In this document: piece after piece, positions 1-5,882 of the stretch
Layout of the letters: each line of letters starts with the position of its first letter
Numbering within the stretch: the stretch's first letter is position 1
NCBI GenBank assembly: GCA_002497895.1
Contig: DAFD01000087.1
Location: 1,058 to 9,907, forward strand
Direction of reading: 5' to 3'
Source: Euryarchaeota archaeon UBA175
GTDB taxonomy: Archaea > Thermoplasmatota > Poseidoniia > Poseidoniales > Thalassarchaeaceae
DNA: 8,850 bases
Position numbers and translations under genes: made by a program
The notes under the pieces: generated by a model
Database searches by the model: none
Told to the model about the DNA's origin: nothing
What the model saw: the letters and a program-made list of their open reading frames with translations, nothing else

Positions 1-125
1 GTGTCTCCCTGTCGGTAGAGCACGGAAGCGTCTGCATTCGGTGTGAAATCAAGGGTGACGTCAATCTCCCGGATCTCGTCTGCTGCTCTATCGGATGCGA
101 TGTCGCCTGACTTCATCTTGGCCAT
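1..125 (-). CDS. RNase PH/Rrp41-fold exoribonuclease, N-terminal fragment (runs off left edge)
   Basis: Reading leftward from the ATG at 125, 41 codons are open to the window edge. The peptide contains DRAADEIREIDVTLDF followed by TPNADASVLYRQGD. This follows the N-terminal pattern of the RNase PH family (R..D.LRP..I...F...A.GSVL..FGDT), the 3'-to-5' phosphorolytic RNases that include bacterial RNase PH and archaeal exosome Rrp41. The usual DGR triplet is only partly kept (SDRAA), so the copy is divergent. With so little sequence, tRNA-trimming RNase PH and an exosome subunit cannot be told apart. The start is favoured by a TATA-like box 28 nt upstream, which implies a leaderless mRNA; a second ATG lies three codons in. 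The gene follows the molybdopterin gene on the same strand after 74 bp but seems to have its own promoter. Confidence 0.55.
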   Translation of the reverse strand, partial: MAKMKSGDIASDRAADEIREIDVTLDFTPNADASVLYRQGD

Positions 126-147
126 GGCTCACCGGCCGGAATCGCCC

Positions 148-160
148 GTTAATATGTAAC
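148..160 (-). promoter_or_regulatory. TATA-like promoter for the RNase PH-like gene
   Basis: On the minus strand the sequence GTTACATATTAAC has an AT-rich core (CATATTA, 156-150) centred 28 nt before the ATG at 125. This is the usual distance from an archaeal TATA box to the transcription start, so transcription would begin at or next to the start codon. It lies in the only non-coding stretch between the two minus-strand genes. Confidence 0.5.
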
Positions 161-199
161 GCGGGTTTAATCCCACTCGCAAGAGAGATCGACTAGCGC

Positions 200-745
200 T
201 TAGCGACGCGCGTGCGGAGGTCGAAAGGCGTCGACGATTTTCGAGTCAGTGGTGATGTATGGGCCCCCTATGAGGTCGATGCAATATGGTACAGAGGCGA
301 AAATTTCGTCAAGAATCTCTCGAATCGATCGAGGCGAACCTGGTAGGTTGAGAATGAGCGTCGATCCTCGAATACCTGCGGTCTGTCGGGAGAGAACTGC
401 AGTTGGAACGTGCTTGAGTGAGATTGCTCTCATTTGCTCGCCGAATCCAGGCAGCATCCTCTCACAGACCGCTTCGGTAGCCTCCGGAGTCACATCGCGT
501 GGAGCGGGACCAGTTCCCCCTGTGGTTATGATCAGCGAGCAGCCCTCGTCGGACAATTCAATCAAGGCCTGCTCGATGGATTTCTGGTCATCTTCGACGA
601 GGCGTCGTGAGAGTTCCCAAGGTGAGGTAAGCACCTCGTCGAGGAACGCCTCGATTGCCGGCCCGCTGCGATCTTCATACTCGCCGGCACTCGCCCTGTC
701 AGAGGCTGTAAGAACGCCGAATCGACAGGGCTCACCAGCGCTCAT
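200..745 (-). CDS. MogA/MoaB-type molybdopterin adenylyltransferase
   Basis: This 181-residue protein matches the MoaB/MogA family, cytoplasmic enzymes that adenylate molybdopterin with ATP before metal insertion in molybdenum (or tungsten) cofactor synthesis. Visible motifs are GVLTASDR (residues 10-17), DRSGP (25-29), TTGGTGPAPRDVTPEAT (74-90) with the family GGTG loop and the Asp of RDVTPEA, SRQTAGIRGS (119-128) and NLPGSP (133-138). The protein is a single domain with no MoeA fusion, close to the usual length for stand-alone MogA. The ATG at 745 places the first beta strand at residue 8, as expected. It is divergent from the RPA operon across about 240 bp. No other cofactor gene is in the window, so its molybdoenzyme clients are unknown. 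MogA and MoaB cannot be separated reliably by eye, so no symbol is given. Confidence 0.88.
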   Translation of the reverse strand: MSAGEPCRFGVLTASDRASAGEYEDRSGPAIEAFLDEVLTSPWELSRRLVEDDQKSIEQALIELSDEGCSLIITTGGTGPAPRDVTPEATEAVCERMLPGFGEQMRAISLKHVPTAVLSRQTAGIRGSTLILNLPGSPRSIREILDEIFASVPYCIDLIGGPYITTDSKIVDAFRPPHARR

Positions 746-767
746 CGTCTTCTGACAACAGCGCTGA

Positions 768-780
768 GATGAAAACCCAG
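768..780 (-). promoter_or_regulatory. Possible weak promoter for the molybdopterin gene
   Basis: On the minus strand a T-rich stretch (GGTTTTCATC) is centred about 27 nt before the ATG at 745, the same geometry as the clearer TATA boxes in this window. The match to a TATA consensus is poor, and position is the main argument. Confidence 0.28.
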
Positions 781-837
781 TCGGTCATCCAACCTCGTCT
801 TCGTAGGGCTATCTTCAAAGACCTCCACGACTGGAAG

Positions 838-843
838 ACATAT
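838..843 (+). promoter_or_regulatory. Candidate TATA box ahead of the structured element
   Basis: ACATAT lies after a purine-rich GGAAG (833-837), which could act as a BRE. Its centre is about 24-27 nt before positions 865-868, so transcription would begin at the base of the stem that starts at 862. The hexamer is short and could occur by chance. Confidence 0.3.
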
Positions 844-861
844 CCCGGAGACGATGTGGTG

Positions 862-955
862 TCGAGCCTACCCCAACCCACACTGAGTAGCATCGTGCTC
901 GCGGACGATTCTGAATCTTCGGATTCTGGTCGGCCCCTGGTTCAAGTAGGCTCGA
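862..955 (+). ncRNA. Candidate structured RNA (small RNA or RPA mRNA leader)
   Basis: TCGAGCCTAC (862-871) and GTAGGCTCGA (946-955) are perfect reverse complements and can form a 10-bp closing stem. Three G-U pairs (859-861 with 956-958) could extend it outward, and AACC/GGTT (875-878 with 939-942) inward. Inside are two hairpins: ATCGT/ACGAT (892-896 with 905-909, 8-nt loop) and GAATC-TTCG-GATTC (913-926). The second has the very stable C(UUCG)G tetraloop, which forms only when the plus strand is transcribed, so the RNA should read toward RPA. No tRNA, RNase P or SRP signature fits. It may be an independent small RNA or a structured 5' leader of the RPA mRNA, whose ribosome site begins 20 nt after the stem. 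The structure is read directly from the sequence; the function is unknown. Confidence 0.45.
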
Positions 956-974
956 TGTATTGTCTCTGAACATA

Positions 975-980
975 GGTGAG
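975..980 (+). promoter_or_regulatory. Ribosome binding site deciding the RPA start
   Basis: GGTGAG lies three bases before the ATG at 984 and supports that start over the in-frame TTG at 960. The same GGTGAG at the same spacing precedes the geranylgeranyl reductase ATG. A weak TATA-like TGTATT (956-961) also sits about 26 nt before the ATG, so a short or leaderless transcript is possible too. Confidence 0.55.
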
Positions 981-983
981 CTG

Positions 984-2675
984 ATGAGTGAAGATGGAAG
1001 GTATGCAGCACAGATTGCTGTCGTTAAAGAAGAATGTGAAGGCGCGGATGAAACTGAGATAATCAATGAGTTCCGAAGGTATGAGGAGGAATTCATGATT
1101 CCACCAGAGGACGCTCTACGTTCAGTGGTACGCAAGTTCCAAATCGCCGCTGGCAAGGAGGTCTCGAACATCTCCTCACCATCGCGAACAGCTCCTCCTC
1201 TGAAGAAGGTCACACGCTTCTCCGAATTGAAAGAGGATGACAAGAACGTCACCATCGAAGTCGCAGTTGTTTCTTACATTCCGAAGATCCAGACCGTCCG
1301 CGGTGAAGAACGTCAAATCGCCTACGGATGGATTGAGGACAGTCCATGGGAAGGCGAGCGCGAGCGCTGGGACTTCACTGACTGGGGCGATCACTCTGAA
1401 AATCTCACGCCCGGCTCGGTCGTCCGACTCGAAGGCGTCTCTGTAAATTTCTGGAACGACCGCCGAGCCCTCAACATCAACCGACCGAGTCGAGTTACTG
1501 TTCTGAAAGAGGGTGGCCAACCAGTTACCAAGATTTCAGACGAACCGGTTTCCATCGCTGACGCTGGAACAGCTGAAGGAATTGTCAGCATCGTGGCACG
1601 TGTTCTTTCTAAGAAGGATGATCAAATCGTCAAGAAAGATGGAAGTGGAACCCTCGATATCGTGCGTGGTCGCCTTGCCGACCCGTCTGGAACAATCGGC
1701 TTCATCTCATGGCGTGAATTCAATCACGAAGTTGGCTCTCTTGTCAAGATTGATCGCGCGCAAGTTCGCCGATTCCGTGAGACGCCTGAAATAAACATAG
1801 GCGACCTCACAAAAATCGAGCCATTTCACGACAATGCATTCGCGAGCATGGATGATCTGAAATCCTCTACTCGCTCGACGATTGCTGACCTCAGAGACGG
1901 TGCTCGCGACATAGAAATCACCGTCCAAGTCGAAAATTGGCAGGCCCGCACCTTCACCAATGCCAATGGCGAGGAAAAAACGGTCCGCAGTGGCGATGTG
2001 ATGGACCCAACTGGTCGCTGTCGCCTTACCTCATGGGGCGAAATGAACCCAGAGCCTGGCTCGTTCCTACACCTCACTGGAGCTCGCGTACAGTTCTGGC
2101 AGGGCTCGCCAGACCTCGTCGTCGATTCAGCCGACCAAGTCATCGATCTTTCTGACCCACCTTGGGAGAAGATTGACCCTGCTGACCATTGGGTAGAGGT
2201 CGATCTAACCACACTTCTGGGTGGTGGTTCTCGACGGGGTATACGAACCTCTGGAACCGTCGTCGCCATCGGAAATAATTCAGGCATCATCGAGCGTTGT
2301 CCTGATTGTCGTAGGGTGCTAAGAGACGGCGCTTGTGCAGACCATGGACCACAGCGAGGCGAAGAGGATGTACGAATCAGGCTCGTTCTCGATAATGGAG
2401 TCTCAAATGCTTCTCTTCTTATTGGGAAAGATGCCACTGAGTCCTTTACCGGAATGGATCAAGATCAGATTAAGGATGCTATCAATGCCAATACTCAGTC
2501 AGGTTACCTTGCAACTCTGCGGGAAAGATTCCTTGCTCGCAAACTAACCATCAACGGCAGGGCGATGGTCGACGGACAGGGAGCGATTCTGATGGCTGAT
2601 ACAGTCGAAGTCGACACTGAGACTCCTGAAGAAGCGGCGAAAGCGGTCATGAATCGCTGGGGGGTGATTCTGTGA
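984..2675 (+). CDS. Replication protein A, single-stranded DNA-binding protein with OB folds and zinc finger
   Basis: This 563-residue archaeal RPA would coat single-stranded DNA during replication, recombination and repair. After a helical N-terminus (about 1-55) come OB-fold modules at roughly 75-175, 190-280 and 300-390. They share a visible pattern of D(P)SG or similar, an SW or DW pair, then E.GS and a hydrophobic A.V..F strand, which suggests internal duplication. The C-terminal OB fold (about 405-540) holds the zinc finger typical of archaeal RPA, CPDCRRVLRDGACADHG, with ligands C439, C442, C451 and H454. The length and the zinc module fit euryarchaeal RPA of the multi-OB type. Its TGA overlaps the start of the downstream partner gene, so the two are very likely one operon with coupled translation. 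A structured element lies just upstream and could be part of the mRNA leader. Confidence 0.92.
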   Translation: MSEDGRYAAQIAVVKEECEGADETEIINEFRRYEEEFMIPPEDALRSVVRKFQIAAGKEVSNISSPSRTAPPLKKVTRFSELKEDDKNVTIEVAVVSYIPKIQTVRGEERQIAYGWIEDSPWEGERERWDFTDWGDHSENLTPGSVVRLEGVSVNFWNDRRALNINRPSRVTVLKEGGQPVTKISDEPVSIADAGTAEGIVSIVARVLSKKDDQIVKKDGSGTLDIVRGRLADPSGTIGFISWREFNHEVGSLVKIDRAQVRRFRETPEINIGDLTKIEPFHDNAFASMDDLKSSTRSTIADLRDGARDIEITVQVENWQARTFTNANGEEKTVRSGDVMDPTGRCRLTSWGEMNPEPGSFLHLTGARVQFWQGSPDLVVDSADQVIDLSDPPWEKIDPADHWVEVDLTTLLGGGSRRGIRTSGTVVAIGNNSGIIERCPDCRRVLRDGACADHGPQRGEEDVRIRLVLDNGVSNASLLIGKDATESFTGMDQDQIKDAINANTQSGYLATLRERFLARKLTINGRAMVDGQGAILMADTVEVDTETPEEAAKAVMNRWGVIL

Positions 2676-3625
2676 TGTCCCAACCCGCACGCAGAGTCCG
2701 CCAAACAGCGGTACGCCTCTTCGCTCAGGAATACATGGATGCCGACCTACCAGAGGAAGGAGCAGGCGAATATGATCCATCCTTCGTCATCACCAAACTT
2801 GGAGCGAAGGTCAACCGCGCTCTCGTTGGTGGGGTCATCGATAGAGTCGAGCGTCGCGAAACCGATAACGGCTCATTCTACACTGGTCATCTTCGCGACC
2901 CGACCGGAACTCATCGCTTTGAGGTCGCTTCTTTCCAGCCGGAACTTCACGCTGACATCGAAGAGATTCTCAATCGCTTTGAGTCCGGCGACCGATTCCT
3001 AATGTTGCTCGTCGGTCGAGCACGCTGGTTCGAGACTGAGGATGGCGGTGTGTTCACTTCATTCCGCGCCGAGGAATTCACCATCGTCGACAAGGATCGA
3101 TACACACACTGGCTCGTCGAGACATCAGAAGCCACCCTCCGTCGCCTCGACGCCTTCGAAGCCTCGATTGAATCCGACCTAACTCCTGCCGCCCTCGAGG
3201 CCTCGGGAGTTCCAACAGACCTCGTCGATGGTACGATTCTCGCAAGAGGTCATTACGGTGAATTCGACACTGAGAATTACCGTGTAGGAGTCCTCCAAGG
3301 GCTTTCGATGGCGACTGGCTCAGACGTTTTGATCGAGGCGCCACCTGCTGCTCAACCGACACTCGAGCAGTCTTCCGATGCGCCTTCGGCCGTAGCGGAG
3401 GCACCAGCCTCTCCAACCCCAACTGGAGATGTCACCGAAGTTATCGTCGAGACAATTCGAGCAAAGGACGATGGTGGCGGTGTGGATTACGATACTCTCG
3501 TTCACGCCGCAGTCACATCAGGACATAGCCGAGAAGCTGCTGAAGATGCAATCGACAACCTTCGAGACATCGAGGGTTCAATCATCGAGCCAAGATTCAG
3601 CTACTTCCGGTTGACACCGGAGTGA
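2675..3625 (+). CDS. RPA-associated protein (RPA32-like, OB fold plus C-terminal winged helix)
   Basis: This 316-residue protein fits the archaeal RPA-associated family (COG3390 type), which is encoded next to RPA and partners it. Residues 35-140 form an OB-like domain, with FVITKLGAKVNRALVGGVI leading in and LRDPTGTHRFEVASF at its core. A helical segment (about 145-210) and a low-complexity Ala/Pro/Ser linker (about 221-252) follow. Residues 253-316 look like a small winged helix, similar in layout to the C-terminus of eukaryotic RPA2, where partner proteins bind. That comparison rests on layout, not on an alignment. The ATG at 2675 shares its A with the RPA stop (TGATG), and GGTGA at 2663-2667 is 7 nt upstream. 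A GTG one codon earlier is the alternative start. The stop codon touches the convergent SAP gene and lies inside a hairpin. Confidence 0.82.
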   Translation: MSQPARRVRQTAVRLFAQEYMDADLPEEGAGEYDPSFVITKLGAKVNRALVGGVIDRVERRETDNGSFYTGHLRDPTGTHRFEVASFQPELHADIEEILNRFESGDRFLMLLVGRARWFETEDGGVFTSFRAEEFTIVDKDRYTHWLVETSEATLRRLDAFEASIESDLTPAALEASGVPTDLVDGTILARGHYGEFDTENYRVGVLQGLSMATGSDVLIEAPPAAQPTLEQSSDAPSAVAEAPASPTPTGDVTEVIVETIRAKDDGGGVDYDTLVHAAVTSGHSREAAEDAIDNLRDIEGSIIEPRFSYFRLTPE

Positions 3626-3647
3626 TCATCGCAATCCTGCGATGATC
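3624..3647. terminator. Shared hairpin at the convergent stop codons
   Basis: GATCATCGCA (3624-3633) and TGCGATGATC (3638-3647) form a perfect 10-bp inverted repeat around the 4-nt loop ATCC. It begins inside the TGA of the RPA-associated gene and covers the stop and last seven codons of the SAP gene on the other strand. The position suggests a two-way terminator or an mRNA 3'-end structure. No clear T-tract follows on either side, so a hairpin-only or processing role is as likely as classical termination. Confidence 0.5.
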
Positions 3648-4621
3648 TGCTCTGCCTCGGTCATCTTGGCTCGGATGCGAGAAATCGCATCCGAATCTGT
3701 AACCGAAGCGGCTCTCGAACCACTCACTGGTGTCTCTCCGACTTGTTGGAAGGCAACGTCTCGAGCGCCCTTGGCCTCAGCAATACGCGCCGCGACCAGC
3801 AGCAATCTCGTGCTAACCGCCTCGTCTTCAATCGGCCAACCGCGGCGCACCGCGATTCGTAGAAAGAGATCTTCCTCAGGTGCCGACCATCGGCCACCAT
3901 GACTATTGAGAATGGTCCCAATCATCCGCTCGATATCATCGATCATCCCGACGAGCGTCTGCAATGCCGAAGTATTCTGCTTCCCCTCGGATTTGGATAG
4001 CATATCGGCAGCGTCTTCGACTAAGTGTTGAGGAAGCGCCTGCAAGAAATCGACAGGAGTCTCGGGAACTTCGATTAGAATGACTTCTTCTTCGGCTGGT
4101 TCACCAGTAATTTTTGGCGAAGCTACCTGTGCTCCACCAGACGAAACATCCGGCAAGCCATTTCGCCTCAATGACCGCTTAATCTGCCCCCAGCCTCGAC
4201 CTTGACTCGCAAGAACACCTGCAACACGCCCCATCAGAACAGTGCGAGTCCCAGTCAATTGTAATTCGAGACGCTGGCACAATGCGTGCAACTTCTCGCG
4301 TTCCATCTCGGCGAGATTCTCCACAGTCAGTCGCCGAGAATCATGATTCAAGTGCAACCAAAGTCGCTGACGTCTTTCTTTGTGAGAGCCGGATGACTTG
4401 ATTCCGAAGACCTTGAGAGTCTCTCCCAATTCCTGATGTGACATTGCTTGAATACCATCCCAACTAAAGTCATAATCAGCCAGAACTTGATGCTGAATCA
4501 GACGAGCGCGGACGACCTCAACTGAACCATTCTTGGTAAATCCAGCCTCCTCCGCGCGGTTGCGCAACTCGACCAAACGAGCCCGATACAATTGGTCGAG
4601 TAATACCAGATCAACCGACAT
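3626..4621 (-). CDS. Protein with three SAP-like DNA-binding motifs, unknown function
   Basis: This 331-residue protein opens with three helix-turn-helix units resembling SAP motifs, a fold usually found in DNA- or RNA-binding proteins: residues 11-45 (RARLVELRNRAEEAGF...), 60-93 (SHQELGETLKVFGIK...) and 106-139 (REKLHALCQRLELQL...). They repeat every 45-48 residues, and each ends in a basic RxRL-like helix. A basic stretch (about 141-154) and an acidic linker (about 172-190) follow. The C-terminal half (about 190-331) is mostly helical, contains RWSAPEEDLFLRIAVRRGWP, and belongs to no family I recognise. The ATG at 4621 is chosen because AGGTG (4632-4628) lies six bases upstream; a GTG at 4630 is possible. 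Its place beside the RPA genes hints at chromatin or repair work, but it runs convergently and is a separate transcript. The 101 bp upstream hold no obvious gene. Confidence 0.7.
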   Translation of the reverse strand: MSVDLVLLDQLYRARLVELRNRAEEAGFTKNGSVEVVRARLIQHQVLADYDFSWDGIQAMSHQELGETLKVFGIKSSGSHKERRQRLWLHLNHDSRRLTVENLAEMEREKLHALCQRLELQLTGTRTVLMGRVAGVLASQGRGWGQIKRSLRRNGLPDVSSGGAQVASPKITGEPAEEEVILIEVPETPVDFLQALPQHLVEDAADMLSKSEGKQNTSALQTLVGMIDDIERMIGTILNSHGGRWSAPEEDLFLRIAVRRGWPIEDEAVSTRLLLVAARIAEAKGARDVAFQQVGETPVSGSRAASVTDSDAISRIRAKMTEAEQIIAGLR

Positions 4622-4722
4622 CAGAAGCACCTATTCGGCGACAGCCGGTCCTCCGCCGTCTTATCGCTTACCCATCCAGAAGCGAAGTCAAAGCGGATTT
4701 GTGAGCAAAGCAAAATTCGCCG

Positions 4723-5793
4723 TCACTCTTGCAGATCGATCCAGGCATCGCTTGCTGGGCCCTCTCGAGGATGTTCTGGTAATTCAGATCCAACAGACTC
4801 GAGCATCTTATTCCAATCATGGGACAAAGCAACAGTAGCACTCTCGATTTTTGCCAGAGAAACAACTCGTTCAACAGAGAGAGTGTGCCAGCCGTTGTCA
4901 GAAATCAACTCGAGTCGAATCTCTACGTGAACATCAGAATGCATCATCTCACCTTCCGGATTATGGAATGTATTTTCCATCGCTAAATCGAAGTTTTCCT
5001 CTGCTAAACGCATGATGGCTCCTACCTGCCTATGGCGGACGAGCAAAGCCACCCTATCCAACTCATCTGCAGACAACGAACCAATCAAATTTTCATGAAC
5101 CCACCAAACGGTTTCACCTTCACGCTCAGAAAAATTCTCAATCAAACGACGAGGGAAACCGTTTCGAGCAATCATTACTACGAGATCAGAGTAAGGGACG
5201 GGAAGGTAACGGTCATCTCCTCGTTTAGCGGGGTCAACCCCCAAAACGTGCCGTCTTTCGCGCCGGAAGTTCGAATCGTAGACTTCGCGTGAAGTGACGA
5301 ATCCATCGATTTCTCCGTTTTGACGACGCTCTTCCATCCAGTTTGCCAAATCAGCCGAATTAGTAGGGGTCTCGCCGAGTTCGTGAATCCCTGCGAAGGC
5401 GGTGGGCGAGAGAACCCGCAAGCCGCGACGAGCCCGCCTCAGTTGCCGTCTGACAATCCGCTCCTCAGAAAGGATGATTCCGCCCTTCGGTTGGTGCCAC
5501 ACATTGTTCTCGCTCACCAAAAATCTCGCCGGACGACGTGGGGTTCTTGCACCGACTACTTGACAACCAGCAGAAAGAACCTCCATCATCCTCCCGTGAA
5601 GCAGCGAACCGGGAAGCGCGAACAAGTCTATTTCGCCTTCCTTCAAACTCTCTAATCCAGCCTCTAATGAGGTTGTGGAAGTCACTTCAAGTTCGAGTTC
5701 GCCCACCGCATCAGAAGCCAAGAAATCTTCCAAATGTCTTGATGTGAGACAGTGTGGATGATCCAGTGATGCGACGTTTAGTCGATTTTCCAC
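4723..5793 (-). CDS. Divergent hydroxymethylbilane synthase-like protein, probably not catalytic
   Basis: From the GTG at 5793 the protein has 356 residues. By eye it follows the domain order of hydroxymethylbilane synthase (HemC), which joins four porphobilinogens in tetrapyrrole synthesis: NRLNVASL (3-10) for the first strand, LESLKEGEIDL (47-57) for ELE.ALL.G..DLA, TPRRPARFLVSENN (84-97) for the REDPRDA.VS segment, SEERIVRRQL (109-118) for TSSLRRQ, NGEIDGFVTSREVY (159-172) for GEYDAI.LA..GL, and YLPVPYSDLVVMI (196-208) for LPA.GQGA. The catalytic Asp of HS.KD.P is absent (ALPGSLLHG), and no Cys is seen in the GGCQ.P.G region that attaches the dipyrromethane cofactor. The start is supported by GAGGTG (5805-5800), six bases upstream; the frame stays open to 6063, but that extension lies across the prenyl synthase. 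It may bind a ligand or regulate rather than catalyse. Confidence 0.5.
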   Translation of the reverse strand: MENRLNVASLDHPHCLTSRHLEDFLASDAVGELELEVTSTTSLEAGLESLKEGEIDLFALPGSLLHGRMMEVLSAGCQVVGARTPRRPARFLVSENNVWHQPKGGIILSEERIVRRQLRRARRGLRVLSPTAFAGIHELGETPTNSADLANWMEERRQNGEIDGFVTSREVYDSNFRRERRHVLGVDPAKRGDDRYLPVPYSDLVVMIARNGFPRRLIENFSEREGETVWWVHENLIGSLSADELDRVALLVRHRQVGAIMRLAEENFDLAMENTFHNPEGEMMHSDVHVEIRLELISDNGWHTLSVERVVSLAKIESATVALSHDWNKMLESVGSELPEHPREGPASDAWIDLQE

Positions 5794-5851
5794 AGCGTCC
5801 ACCTCGAGGGGGGAGCACGCAACGTGCCCAGCCGCGGGGCCGCACACCCGT

Positions 5852-5859
5852 TGATATAG
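5852..5859. promoter_or_regulatory. TATA box in the divergent promoter region
   Basis: TGATATAG is centred 27 nt before the ATG at 5883, which fits a leaderless prenyl synthase mRNA. Read on the minus strand it is CTATATCA, also TATA-like. From there transcription would begin near 5829 and give a leader of about 36 nt containing the GAGGTG site of the HMBS-like gene. One box could therefore serve both genes. Confidence 0.5.
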
Positions 5860-5882
5860 GCAACCCCTCACCAAGAAACTCC

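Noticed and set aside
862..955. tRNA gene, because GGTTCAAGT resembles a T-loop and the ends pair
   Set aside because: The five bases on either side of the TTCAAGT loop do not pair, no anticodon arm or D-arm fits, and the end stem is 10 bp rather than 7.
769..969. Small 66-codon plus-strand ORF as a gene
   Set aside because: It has no good ribosome site, its composition looks arbitrary, and it covers the paired RNA structure, which explains the sequence better.
862..972. Archaeal H/ACA guide RNA
   Set aside because: An ACA occurs at 970-972, but it is 14 nt past the stem instead of about 3, and no clear K-turn was found.
1826..2437. 203-codon minus-strand ORF inside RPA
   Set aside because: It is a shadow frame with Ser/Arg-rich low-complexity composition, opposite a clear OB-fold and zinc-finger coding sequence.
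4622..4722. Possible RNA or small gene between the HMBS-like and SAP genes
   Set aside because: Apart from the SAP ribosome site at 4632-4628, no strong pairing, TATA box at the leaderless distance or credible ORF was seen.
5032..5655. Plus-strand ORFs at 5032-5292 and 5320-5655
   Set aside because: They are antisense to the HMBS-like gene, resemble no family, and have no promoter or ribosome site.
5754..5882. 43-codon N-terminal extension of the prenyl synthase
   Set aside because: It overlaps the divergent gene, is Pro/Arg-rich unlike the family, and lies upstream of the TATA box at 5852-5859.
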